A DNA stretch of 64,000 bases, taken from an uncultured Alphaproteobacteria bacterium (GTDB lineage Bacteria; Pseudomonadota; Alphaproteobacteria; Geminicoccales; Geminicoccaceae). The DNA lies in assembly GCA_937926445.1 (NCBI GenBank), contig CALBAK010000069.1:1-64000 (forward strand). The letters are read 5' to 3'. This document shows, piece after piece, positions 20,779 to 28,411 of the stretch. A program made the position numbers and the translations under genes. Position 1 is the stretch's first letter, and each line of letters starts with the position of its first letter. Below the pieces are notes generated by a model that made no database searches, was not told where the DNA came from, and was given only the letters and a program-made list of their open reading frames with translations.

Positions 20779-21918
20779 ATGGCTCGCGTGCAACTCCACC
20801 GCTTCATCGATCTCGCGGAACCCGTCGCCCGCAAGGACGATCCCGATTCGCCGGCGCGCCGCGACTTCCTCAAGGCGGCGGCCGGTGTGGCCGCCTTGAC
20901 CGGCATGTCGAGCGAGGCCTTCGCCCGCAACTTCGATCCGAACGCCGAGCCCGTCCGTTACCCCGAGCCCGACGTCGTCGTGCTCGACAAGCGGTTCCGC
21001 TACAAGCTCGGCAACACGCCGATCCGGCGGCATTACAAGGGCACGCTCTGGGCCGAGGGCTGCGCCTGGAACGGCTCCTCGCGCTACCTGGTCTGGTCGG
21101 ACATCCCACGGGCGGAGAATTTGCGCTGGCTCGAGGAGGACGAGCACGTCTCCCGCCGCTTCCGGCCGTTCTCGCGTCATTCCAACGGCAACACCTTCGA
21201 CTATCAAGGCCGGCAGATCAGCTTCTGCCACGAGCCCGCTTCGGTGATCCGCTACGAGCACGACGGCACGATCACGGTGTTGGCCGAGACCTTCGAGGGC
21301 GAGCGCTTCAATGCCCCGAACGACGGCATGGTACACCCGGACGACGGCTCGATCTGGTTCACCGACCCGGGCTACGGCGCGCTCATGAACTACGAGGGCA
21401 AGCGATACAATCGGGATCCGCGGCCCTTCCGCAAGGAAGCGATCTATCGGATCGACGCCAAGACCGGCAAGATCACCAAGGTCGCCGACGAACCCTTCAA
21501 ACCCAACGGCATGTGCTTCAGCCACGACTACAAGAAAGTCTACGTGGCCGATACCGGCCTCTCGCACTATGCCGACAAAGGTGCGAAGTCGATCATCTGG
21601 CAGTACGACGTCGACGGCGAGAAGCTCAAGAATCCACGCACGTTCTGCTCGATGGAGATGGACGGCAAGGTCGGCTTCGCCGACGGCATCCGCTGCGACG
21701 AGGACGGCAACGTCTGGGCCGCCACCGGTTGGGTCGGCGACGGCTACGACGGCGTCCAGATCTTCGCCCCGGACGGCACGCGGATCGGCCTCATCCGCCT
21801 GCCCGAGATCTGCGGCAATCTCTGCTTCGGCGGCACCAAGCGCAACCAGCTCTTCATGGCCGCCTCGCAGTCGCTCTACTCGGTCTTCGTCGAGACCCGC
21901 GGCGCCCACATCACCTGA
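20779..21918 (+). CDS. Tat-exported SMP-30/gluconolactonase-like beta-propeller protein
   Basis: Probable periplasmic sugar-lactonase-type hydrolase. 379 residues. A twin-arginine signal is clear: ARRDFLK at residues 26-32, hydrophobic AAAGVAALTGMSS, then AFA cleavage near residue 49. The mature part follows SMP-30/gluconolactonase order: LWAEGCAWNGSSRYLVWSD (metal glutamate), NAPNDGMVHPDDGSIWFTDP (metal asparagine region), KPNGMCFSHDYKKVYVADT and FADGIRCDEDGNVWAA. ATG 20779 has GGGAG nine bases upstream. It is convergent with the lipid operon. Substrate unknown; the start is well supported by the Tat signal. Confidence 0.88.
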   Translation: MARVQLHRFIDLAEPVARKDDPDSPARRDFLKAAAGVAALTGMSSEAFARNFDPNAEPVRYPEPDVVVLDKRFRYKLGNTPIRRHYKGTLWAEGCAWNGSSRYLVWSDIPRAENLRWLEEDEHVSRRFRPFSRHSNGNTFDYQGRQISFCHEPASVIRYEHDGTITVLAETFEGERFNAPNDGMVHPDDGSIWFTDPGYGALMNYEGKRYNRDPRPFRKEAIYRIDAKTGKITKVADEPFKPNGMCFSHDYKKVYVADTGLSHYADKGAKSIIWQYDVDGEKLKNPRTFCSMEMDGKVGFADGIRCDEDGNVWAATGWVGDGYDGVQIFAPDGTRIGLIRLPEICGNLCFGGTKRNQLFMAASQSLYSVFVETRGAHIT

Positions 21919-21945
21919 AAGGGCAGGCCGGTTCGAGGACGCGGG

Positions 21946-21967
21946 ACGGCGGTCTCCGGGCCGCCGT
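21946..21967. terminator. Hairpin between convergent genes
   Basis: ACGGCGG, eight-base loop, CCGCCGT: a 7-bp perfect stem in the 54 bases separating the SMP-30-like and methyltransferase stop codons. Flanking GG/CC could extend the stem past a two-base bulge. No T-run. Confidence 0.35.
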
Positions 21968-21972
21968 GTCCG

Positions 21973-22653
21973 CTATAGGGCCGCCCTCTCCCCGTCGGCC
22001 GGCGGCTCGAGGACGTGCAGCGTGACCCCGTCGCCCATCCGATGGGCATGGAGAAGCGTGCGCAGGCCCGCCTCGGCCAGGTGCCGTTCGGTGGTGGGGT
22101 CGAAGCGGGCGGCGAAGGCCCAGCGCAGCCAGCCTGAAAGCAGCCGCATCCACCAGCGCACGGCGGTGCGCGAGGAGCGGTGATAGTCCAGGAGGAGAAT
22201 GCGCCCACCCGGCCGGGTCACCCGCGCGAGTTCCCGCAAGGCCGGCAGCTGCAGCTCGTCCGGCAGGCAGAGGAGTACGAAGGTCGCCACGACCGTGTCG
22301 AACGACCCGTCCGCGAAGCCGAGCTCGAGCAGGTTCATCCGCCGGAGTTCGACCGAAAGGCCGAGCCGTGAAGCGCGGGCGCGGGCGCGGGCCAGCATGG
22401 CCGGGCTCGCGTCGATGCCGACGACCGAAGCGTCCTTCGGATAGAAGGGCATGTTGCAGCCGGTGCCGACGCCCACGTCGAGCAGCCGGCCGGGCAGCGC
22501 ATGGGCGAAGAGCTCGGCTCGCAGCCGCCGCTTCCAGCTCCACTCGTAGAGCCCGTCCAGGACGTCGTAGACCGGGGCGATGCGCTCGTAGGCGCGCAGC
22601 ACCTCCCGAACCTGGGCCTCGACCTCGGCCGACCGTTCGGTCGCGGTGGTCAC
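21973..22653 (-). CDS. Class I SAM-dependent methyltransferase (UbiE/PmtA-like)
   Basis: Predicted lipid or small-molecule methyltransferase, 226 residues. N-terminal YERIAPVYDVLDGLYEW is typical of UbiE/PmtA-like enzymes. Motif I is LLDVGVGTGCNMPFYP near residue 55, motif post-I VVGIDASPAML, motif II FDTVVATFVLLCLPD and motif III LARVTRPGGRILLLDYHRS. There is a hydrophobic patch WWMRLLSGWLRWAF after motif III, suggesting membrane association. The GTG start (22651-22653) overlaps the stop of the upstream desaturase, so translation is coupled. As third gene of the operon it probably acts on the lipid made by its partners; phosphatidylethanolamine methylation is one alternative. Confidence 0.85.
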   Translation of the reverse strand: MTTATERSAEVEAQVREVLRAYERIAPVYDVLDGLYEWSWKRRLRAELFAHALPGRLLDVGVGTGCNMPFYPKDASVVGIDASPAMLARARARASRLGLSVELRRMNLLELGFADGSFDTVVATFVLLCLPDELQLPALRELARVTRPGGRILLLDYHRSSRTAVRWWMRLLSGWLRWAFAARFDPTTERHLAEAGLRTLLHAHRMGDGVTLHVLEPPADGERAAL

Positions 22654-23606
22654 GGCCCTGCCTCCGTCGCGGGAACGGGGATCGGCCCCCGGAGCTGCCG
22701 CCAGGGGCGCAGCAGATAATGGCCGTCGAAGCCGCGGCCGTCCGCTTCGAAGGCCGCCGGCAGAGCCGACCAGGGCAGGTCCGGGTGGCGATGGTGGGTG
22801 CCGTGCAGATTGGCGTTGAGCACGAAGGCCCGCACCGGAGCGGGGGCTTCGAGATCGTAGCCCTGGCCCGGATCGGCGAGCGGGCCGCCATAATGTGGCG
22901 CGTTGTCGAGGAAGGAGACGAGGAAGGCGCGGCCCGCGAGCGCCGCTACGAGTACGGGCCAATGCTCGCCGTAGAGAAGGGCCGAGGCCGAAAGGAGCGC
23001 CAGGATCGCGATCGCCTCGAGGCGGATCGCCGCGAGCGTGCGCGGCTCCAGCAGCATCCGCTCGGCCCGCTCGGCCATGCCGCCGGCATCCGCCGCACCC
23101 TCGTAGAAGACGCGCCGGACGAGCGGCCGCAGGAGCGGTCGGGGCAAGAGGCTCAAGGGCCCGCTCGCCACCTCGAAGGCGTAGAGGCCGAAGAGCAGAC
23201 GCGGATAGTAGAGGAGCACGGCCAGCAGGCGCGAGCGGCGGGCCGGGTCGTAGAGTTCGGGCCGCTCGCTGGCTCGGGCATTGAGCGCGTGGTGCGAGAG
23301 ATGGCCGAAGCGCAGGCAGGCATAGGGCGCGCCGAACAGCACCGCGAGCAGCCGGCCGAGCCGGTCCGACGCGCGCCGGTCGGGCAGGAGATGGCCGTGG
23401 ATCGCCTCGTGGATCAGCCCCCAGTGCGGCACGATCGCGAAGACCGCCGGTAAGGCCAGGAGGAGGGCCGCGGCACCGGCCGTCGGCAGGAGGAGCGGCA
23501 GGCCGAACAGGAGCCAGAGGCTCGCGGCCACGACCCCGGCCGCGGCCACCAGATTGGCGCCGACCGGCAGGGCGGCGGGGGTGCCGGCCGACACGGGCCG
23601 GCTCAT
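22650..23606 (-). CDS. Membrane fatty acid desaturase/hydroxylase-type di-iron protein
   Basis: 318-residue integral membrane oxidase that introduces a double bond or hydroxyl into an acyl or sphingoid chain. The three histidine boxes are present: HEAIH (66-70), HLSHH (102-106) and HGTHH (268-272) in LNANLHGTHHRHPDLPW, plus an extra NAPHYG. Hydrophobic segments at about 15-60, 84-100, 127-147, 197-213 and 217-232 fit a four-helix desaturase. ATG at 23604-23606 overlaps the stop of the GT21-like gene (ATGA) and its stop overlaps the methyltransferase start. Chain position and substrate cannot be read from sequence. Confidence 0.88.
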   Translation of the reverse strand: MSRPVSAGTPAALPVGANLVAAAGVVAASLWLLFGLPLLLPTAGAAALLLALPAVFAIVPHWGLIHEAIHGHLLPDRRASDRLGRLLAVLFGAPYACLRFGHLSHHALNARASERPELYDPARRSRLLAVLLYYPRLLFGLYAFEVASGPLSLLPRPLLRPLVRRVFYEGAADAGGMAERAERMLLEPRTLAAIRLEAIAILALLSASALLYGEHWPVLVAALAGRAFLVSFLDNAPHYGGPLADPGQGYDLEAPAPVRAFVLNANLHGTHHRHPDLPWSALPAAFEADGRGFDGHYLLRPWRQLRGPIPVPATEAGP

Positions 23607-24748
23607 GCACCGCCCAGGGTCGTGCCGCTCGCCGGTTCGGCGAGCCGCATGGCGTTGCCGCGCCAGACGAAGCCGTTGCCGACCCAGCCCTGAACCCACA
23701 GCACGGGGATCAGGAGGTCGCGCAGGAGCATGGCCGGCACCGTCCAGCGGCCGAGATGCCAGCCGGCGCTACCGGCGAGCGCCGCCTCGGCCGCGTACCA
23801 GAAGGCGAGGAGGAGCCCGAGCGCCGGCAGGACCGGCATGCCCGCGGCCCAGGCCCAGAGCCCGCAGGCGACGGCGGGGGCGAAGCAGCCCGAGCCGATC
23901 TCCGCCGTGTAGAAGTGCGGGAAGGTTTCGCGCCGCAGCCGCGCCCAGCGGACCTGGCGGCTCCAGACCTCCCGAAAGCTCCGCCGGCCGAGCGCCTGAT
24001 CGAAGGGGCGCGGCACGAGCCGGATGCGATAGCCCGCGCCGCGCAGGAGCTTGGTCGTGGCGGCGTCCTCCGCGGGCTCGGCTGCGAGCGCCTCGATTCC
24101 GCCGAGGGATTCGAGGATCGAGCGGCGGTAGAGCATCACTTTGCCCTGGGCGAAGCCTCGGCCCGCGATGTCGGCCGCGAGCTGCCAGCGGGTCTGGTAG
24201 GTGTTGAGGAAGGCCACCTCGAGTTCGGCCCAGAACCCCTCGGCGCGGGCGCCGATCGGCGGCGCGCAGACCAGGCCGGTGCCCGGTTTCCACTCGGCCA
24301 GGAGCCGTGCCAGGAAATCGACCGGCAGGACGACGTTGCTGTCGACCATGGCGATGTGGTCGAAGCGGGCGGCACGCCAGCCTTTGACCGTGTTGTTGAG
24401 CTTGGGGTTGATGCTGATTGGATCGTCGCCGACGAGCAGCCGGGCAGGCCTTTCGGGATGGGCGGCAATCAGCCGCTCGACCAGCGGCACCACCGGATCG
24501 TCCGCGTCCTTGACGCAGAAGAGGATCTCGTACTCGGGCCAGTCGAGGGCGAAGCTCGAGGCGAGCGCCTCCTCGAGATGGTTCTCGAGGCCGCGGACCG
24601 GGCGGAGGATCGTGACCGGTGGTCGCTCGGCCGGGCGGGCCGGCCGGCGTCGGTCGCGGGCGGCACGCCAGGCGACCAGGCCGGTGCTCGCCAGATGCGC
24701 GACCGCGCCGATGGCGCAGGCGCCGGAGGCCAGGCTGTCGAGCGGCAT
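23603..24748 (-). CDS. GT21-type glycosyltransferase (ceramide glucosyltransferase / HpnI-like)
   Basis: Membrane family-2-fold glycosyltransferase, 381 residues. N-terminal membrane anchor at residues 5-28, then PVTILRPVRGLE. The processive D,D,D,(Q/R)xxRW signature is complete: CVKDADDP (Asp81/83), MVDSN (Asp136), AEDAATTK (Asp228) and RQVRW (264-268). Two or three C-terminal membrane helices follow (VACGLWAWAAGMPVLPALGL and LRDLLIPVLWVQGWV). This architecture is shared by ceramide glucosyltransferases and the hopanoid protein HpnI. ATG at 24748 has GGGAGGAGCG before it. It heads a three-gene coupled operon with a desaturase and a methyltransferase; no hopanoid hpn genes are nearby, which favours a ceramide-like or other lipid acceptor. 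Confidence 0.86.
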   Translation of the reverse strand: MPLDSLASGACAIGAVAHLASTGLVAWRAARDRRRPARPAERPPVTILRPVRGLENHLEEALASSFALDWPEYEILFCVKDADDPVVPLVERLIAAHPERPARLLVGDDPISINPKLNNTVKGWRAARFDHIAMVDSNVVLPVDFLARLLAEWKPGTGLVCAPPIGARAEGFWAELEVAFLNTYQTRWQLAADIAGRGFAQGKVMLYRRSILESLGGIEALAAEPAEDAATTKLLRGAGYRIRLVPRPFDQALGRRSFREVWSRQVRWARLRRETFPHFYTAEIGSGCFAPAVACGLWAWAAGMPVLPALGLLLAFWYAAEAALAGSAGWHLGRWTVPAMLLRDLLIPVLWVQGWVGNGFVWRGNAMRLAEPASGTTLGGA

Positions 24749-24909
24749 CGCTCCTCCCGTCACGGACGCTCGGGCTTTCTCGAGGCTCCGTTCGAGGAAT
24801 GGTGCTAAGACCGCCGCGCGACAAGAGGATGACGAGGCCGAGCGAGCGGCGGCGGACCCGCGCCCCACCCGGCCGGGCGGCGGCGCGCGGTCGGCTCCTC
24901 GGGCGCCGC

Positions 24910-26145
24910 TCAGCGTCCGGCGGCGACCAGCTTGCAGTCCACGTAGTATTTGAAGATGTTGCGGACATAGACGACCGGCTCGCGGCTCACGACCTCGGCG
25001 GCTGCGATCTCGACATTGTCGAACCAGACGTTATTGTCGAACCAGACGTTGCGGTCGAGCCATATCGCCGCGGCCCGCCGGCGGGCCGCGGCGACGTTGC
25101 CGGGACCGGCATTGTAGGCGGCGAAGGCGAGCAGGGTCTGGTCGCGCGCGCCCATACCCCGCTCGGTGAAACAGCGGTCGCGCAAGAAGCGCAGATATTT
25201 CACCCCGGTGTGGATGTTCGGCTCGAGGAGGTGGATGCCCGGGATCCCGACATCGGGGTCGCGGGCGGTCTTCGGCATCACCTGCATCACGCCGACCGCA
25301 CCCAGCGGGCTGCGATTGGATCGGTCGAGCCCCGATTCCTGATAACCCTGAGCGGCGATCATCAGCCAGTCGAAGGCATAGCGGCCGGCATAGACCTCGA
25401 TGAGATCCGAGATCTCCTCGAACCGGGCGCGGTCCTCCGCTGCGAGCGCGTTGCGCGCCCGATCCAGGTTGCGGGCGTGGCGGGCCGAGAGGATGTTCCC
25501 GAGCCCCGTCCCGATCGCGATCTCGGGGACGAAGGCGTCGAGTTCGGCGAGAAGCCGCGGGCTGTCCTGACGCACCGCCCAGGCGAGCTCCTGGTCCCGC
25601 ACGAGCGCGAGATCGTCGTGCACGCGCAGATGGTCGAAGATCCGGGCGAGGAGCTCGGCGATCGGCTCGTCGAGCACGGTCGCCGGGAGCTGCCTGGCGT
25701 CGACCATCTTGCCGAGGTCCTCGGCTTCGAGGTTCTCGTCCGCTTCGACCACCGGGATCGGCGGATCGCCACGCGCCGTGCGCTCGGCGGCGAGCGAAGC
25801 CAGATGCTCGAAATAGCTGCTCGAACGGCGGACGTGCACGGGTGTGCGCAGCACCTCCTCTTGCAGCGCGACGGCGGCGGCCGGGCCGCTCACGAGGAGC
25901 TCGCGCACACCCCTTCGGTAGGGCCGGGTGAAGGCCACGAGCGTCTGCCGCTCGGGGTGATCGTGAGATTGCCGGCGGCGATGTCGGCCTTGTCCTCGAG
26001 CAACGTCGAGAAGAACCGCTGGCGCGCCGCTCTCGGGCGGCTCCTCCACGGGGCGGGCCCGTTGGGCACGCAGGCCGCATGGCAGGAGGCTCGCGAGTCC
26101 GCCGGCCGTAGGCGCGACCCAGAACCGCCTTCGTCCGATCCGCAC
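24910..26145 (-). CDS. MltF-like lytic transglycosylase with damaged N-terminal domain
   Basis: Periplasmic murein-cleaving enzyme with an SBP-like N-domain and an SLT C-domain. The C-domain is intact: catalytic Glu in QGYQESGLDR, GAVGVMQVMPKTA, IHTGVKYLRFL and FAAYNAGPGNVAAA, ending VEIAAAEVVSREPVVYVRNIFKYYV. From the GTG at 26143-26145 there is a short signal-like MRIGRRRFWVAPTAGG. The stretch after it is out of frame: a neighbouring frame reads FFSTLLEDKADIAAGNLTITP directly before ERQTLVAFTRPY, so one base seems to be missing near 25960. The first ~60-80 residues of the SBP domain are absent. An 18-bp duplication also inserts six residues near the C-terminus. It may be a pseudogene, or carry sequencing errors. 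Confidence 0.65.
   Translation of the reverse strand: MRIGRRRFWVAPTAGGLASLLPCGLRAQRARPVEEPPESGAPAVLLDVARGQGRHRRRQSHDHPERQTLVAFTRPYRRGVRELLVSGPAAAVALQEEVLRTPVHVRRSSSYFEHLASLAAERTARGDPPIPVVEADENLEAEDLGKMVDARQLPATVLDEPIAELLARIFDHLRVHDDLALVRDQELAWAVRQDSPRLLAELDAFVPEIAIGTGLGNILSARHARNLDRARNALAAEDRARFEEISDLIEVYAGRYAFDWLMIAAQGYQESGLDRSNRSPLGAVGVMQVMPKTARDPDVGIPGIHLLEPNIHTGVKYLRFLRDRCFTERGMGARDQTLLAFAAYNAGPGNVAAARRRAAAIWLDRNVWFDNNVWFDNVEIAAAEVVSREPVVYVRNIFKYYVDCKLVAAGR
25015..25050 (-). repeat. 18-bp perfect tandem duplication in the MltF-like gene
   Basis: ATTGTCGAACCAGACGTT occurs twice head to tail (25015-25032 and 25033-25050). In the minus frame it repeats the peptide NVWFDN, adding six residues without breaking the frame. 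Relatives have one copy of the equivalent W-F-x-N-V-E segment. Confidence 0.8.
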
Positions 26146-26242
26146 GCGCTCGCCCTCCGCGGGAAGGCCGGCGCGATCCTATCCTCGAGGCGCCCGTGGC
26201 GTCAGGAGCGGCGGGTCTCTTGTGGACGGCTCGGGCGTGCCG

Positions 26243-26641
26243 TCACTCAGCGAGTGACGAGCGCGGGTTCCAGGCGATCTCGAAGAGATGGCCGTCCGGG
26301 TCGACGGCCCAGGCAGCGTGGACACCCCAGGACGTCTCGTGGGGCGGCTTCGCGACCCTCCCACCGGCGGCGCGCCAGGCTTCGACGAGCCGATCGAGTT
26401 CGGCTCTCGTGTCGACGTTCAACGAGACGGCGACGCCGCAAACGCCCGCCACCGGCTCGATCCCCGCTTCGGCGGCGAACGCCGCGCGGTCCCAGAGCGC
26501 CAGGACCACCCTGCCCAGCGGGAAGAACACCACGCGGTCCTCGATCGCACGGCTCGCCGCCAGGCCCAGACGCTCGTAGAAGCTGCGCGCCCGCACCGGG
26601 TCGGCGACCACGAGCGTCACGAAGGTGATGCGTGCCGCCAC
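26243..26641 (-). CDS. VOC-fold (glyoxalase/bleomycin-resistance-like) protein
   Basis: 132 residues, single vicinal-oxygen-chelate domain built from two beta-alpha-beta-beta-beta modules. ITFVTLVVADPVRARSFYERLG opens the first; AVSLNVDTRAELDRLVEAWRAAGG and VDPDGHLFEIAW the second, the final Glu being the usual metal ligand position. There is no His at the classical first ligand site that I can identify, so metal binding is uncertain. GTG start at 26639-26641, eight bases after the aminotransferase stop on the same strand, hence probably cotranscribed. Function unknown; members range from lyases to drug-binding proteins. Confidence 0.8.
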   Translation of the reverse strand: MAARITFVTLVVADPVRARSFYERLGLAASRAIEDRVVFFPLGRVVLALWDRAAFAAEAGIEPVAGVCGVAVSLNVDTRAELDRLVEAWRAAGGRVAKPPHETSWGVHAAWAVDPDGHLFEIAWNPRSSLAE

Positions 26642-26649
26642 CCGGCGCC

Positions 26650-27822
26650 CTAGCGGTCGCGGCCGAGATGGGCGCGGATGCGGGCGCAGGCCTCCCGGAT
26701 CTGCTCGGTCGAGGCGGCATAGGAGAAGCGGATGTAGCCCTCGCCGAATTTACCGAAGCTCGTGCCGCTCACCACCGCGACACCGACCTTGTCCAGGAGT
26801 TCGTCCTGTAGGGTCCGCGAATCGCGGCCGGTGCCGGTGATGTTCGGGAAGGCGTAGAAGGCCCCGCCCGGCATCGGACAGCGGAAGCCCGGGATGGCGT
26901 TGAGCTCCTCGACGATTACCTTCCGCCGCCGGTCGAACGCCGCGACCATGGCGGCCACCGCCTCCTGGGGGCCCTTGAGGGCCTCGATGCCGGCCCATTG
27001 GGTGGCGGCATTGACGCAGGAATGAGTGTTGATGGCGAGCCGCGTGGCGTGCTCGACCAGCGCCTTCGGCCACACCCCCCAGCCCAGCCGCCACCCCGTC
27101 ATGGCGTAGGTCTTGGACCAGCCGTCGAGCAGGATGAGCCGGTCCTCGAGTTCGGGGTAGGCCGTCATCGAGGCGTGCGGCACGCCGTCGTAGACGATTC
27201 GGGCGTAGATCTCGTCGGACAGCACGACCACCTGCGGGTGGGCCCGCAGCCCGTCGACCAGCCGGTCGAGCTCCTCGCGCGGCACCACGCCACCCGTCGG
27301 GTTGGCCGGGCTGTTGACGATCAGAAGGCGTGTGCGGGGCGTGATCTGCGCCAGCACCTCCTCGGCCGAAAAGGCGTAGCCCTTGGCCTCGTGGAGCGCG
27401 ATCGGCACGGGCTTCGCCCCGGTCCACTCGATCAGCGAGCGGTAGATCGGAAAACCCGGGTCGGGGTACAGGATCTCCGCCCCCGGCTCGCCGAACATGG
27501 CGATCGCCATGAACATGGTGACCTTGCCGCCGGGGACGATGACGATCCGGTCCGGATCGACCTGGACCCCTCGCCGGTTCCACATGTCCTCGGCCACCGC
27601 CTCGCGCAGCGGCCGTATGCCGTTCGCCGGCGTGTAGCCGTGGTGGCCGTCGCGCAGTGCCTTGACTGCCGCCTCGACGATGTTGGGCGGGGTCGGGAAG
27701 TCGGGCTGGCCGATGCCGAGATTGATGATGTCGCGGCCGGCCTCCTCGAGGCGGGTGGCGCGCGCCAGCACCTCGAAGGCGCTCTCGGTGCCGAGACGGG
27801 CCATGCCGGCGGCGAGCTGCAT
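26650..27822 (-). CDS. Class I/II PLP-dependent aminotransferase
   Basis: Fold-type I aminotransferase, 390 residues, similar in layout to aspartate/aromatic/alanine-type transaminases. INLGIGQPDFPTPPNI lies at residues 33-48, VPGGKVTMFMAIAMFG binds cofactor phosphate, and NSPANPTGG holds Asn174. LSDEIYARI holds Asp203 and Tyr206; WSKTYAMTGWRLGW carries the Schiff-base Lys237 and Arg245. The substrate arginine is in EGYIRFSYAAS. ATG 27820-27822 is preceded by GGGGGAGGATCCG. Specificity is not predictable from motifs. It is followed by a VOC-fold gene and divergent from an unknown gene. Confidence 0.92.
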   Translation of the reverse strand: MQLAAGMARLGTESAFEVLARATRLEEAGRDIINLGIGQPDFPTPPNIVEAAVKALRDGHHGYTPANGIRPLREAVAEDMWNRRGVQVDPDRIVIVPGGKVTMFMAIAMFGEPGAEILYPDPGFPIYRSLIEWTGAKPVPIALHEAKGYAFSAEEVLAQITPRTRLLIVNSPANPTGGVVPREELDRLVDGLRAHPQVVVLSDEIYARIVYDGVPHASMTAYPELEDRLILLDGWSKTYAMTGWRLGWGVWPKALVEHATRLAINTHSCVNAATQWAGIEALKGPQEAVAAMVAAFDRRRKVIVEELNAIPGFRCPMPGGAFYAFPNITGTGRDSRTLQDELLDKVGVAVVSGTSFGKFGEGYIRFSYAASTEQIREACARIRAHLGRDR

Positions 27823-27928
27823 CGGATCCTCCCCCGCTGTCGCGGCGGCGGACCTTAGGGGTGGGGCAGGGGCGTGGCAAGGCGGCAACGGTCGGACCCG
27901 CTCCGCCGGAGAGGGGTTCGGGGTGTGC

Positions 27929-27934
27929 TATAAT
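27929..27934 (+). promoter_or_regulatory. Consensus -10 element upstream of the unknown gene
   Basis: A perfect TATAAT, rare in this GC-rich window, lies 20 bases before the ATG at 27955, with a CGGAGGA ribosome-binding site between them. There is no good -35 at 17 bp. If used, the 5' leader is only about a dozen bases. Confidence 0.5.
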
Positions 27935-27954
27935 GTTTTGTCTCGGAGGACACC

Positions 27955-28365
27955 ATGAGCTCGCACCACCGCTTCACCGGCGAGACCGGCCCCGATATCG
28001 GCGCGCGGCTGTTCTTCGCCAGCTGCCCCGACCCCGAGCGCGAGCGCTGCCGCGCGCAGGCCGAGGTGGACGGGGTCCGCTACCTCTATTTCGAGGACGT
28101 CCAGACCATCGGCACGCTGCGCTTGGGCATCCCCCCGGTGATGCGCTTCTTGCAGGTCGTGCTCGTCGTCGGCCCCGACGGTCTGCCCAAGAGGATGGTC
28201 CGACTGGAACATTTCACGCTCTTCGGCACGCAGTGTCTCTGCGTGCTCGAGCGCGACGGCCAACACCTCAATTTCGGTCCGGCCGAGCGCAGCGGCGCCG
28301 AGGAATTCCTCGCTCGGGCGATCGCGCTCGACCGCGAGCTGAACGAGGGACGGGTCGCCATTTGA
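27955..28365 (+). CDS. Conserved-looking protein of unknown function
   Basis: 136 residues that I do not recognise. It starts MSSHHRFTGETGPDIGARLF, has a charged Cys-containing stretch (SCPDPERERCRAQAE), then a beta-rich core with hydrophobic strands (RFLQVVLVVGPDG and HFTLFGTQCLCVLERDG) and an acidic helical C-terminus (AEEFLARAIALDRELNE). No signal peptide or membrane helix. Codon use matches the neighbours, and the good ribosome-binding site and TATAAT support expression. It is divergent from the aminotransferase gene and convergent with the amidase gene, so the neighbourhood gives no strong clue. Probably a small soluble cytoplasmic protein. Confidence 0.72.
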   Translation: MSSHHRFTGETGPDIGARLFFASCPDPERERCRAQAEVDGVRYLYFEDVQTIGTLRLGIPPVMRFLQVVLVVGPDGLPKRMVRLEHFTLFGTQCLCVLERDGQHLNFGPAERSGAEEFLARAIALDRELNEGRVAI

Positions 28366-28411
28366 GCCGCCGCCGCTCGGGCGACGGCCGAGCCGGGTCG
28401 CAGACATCGGT

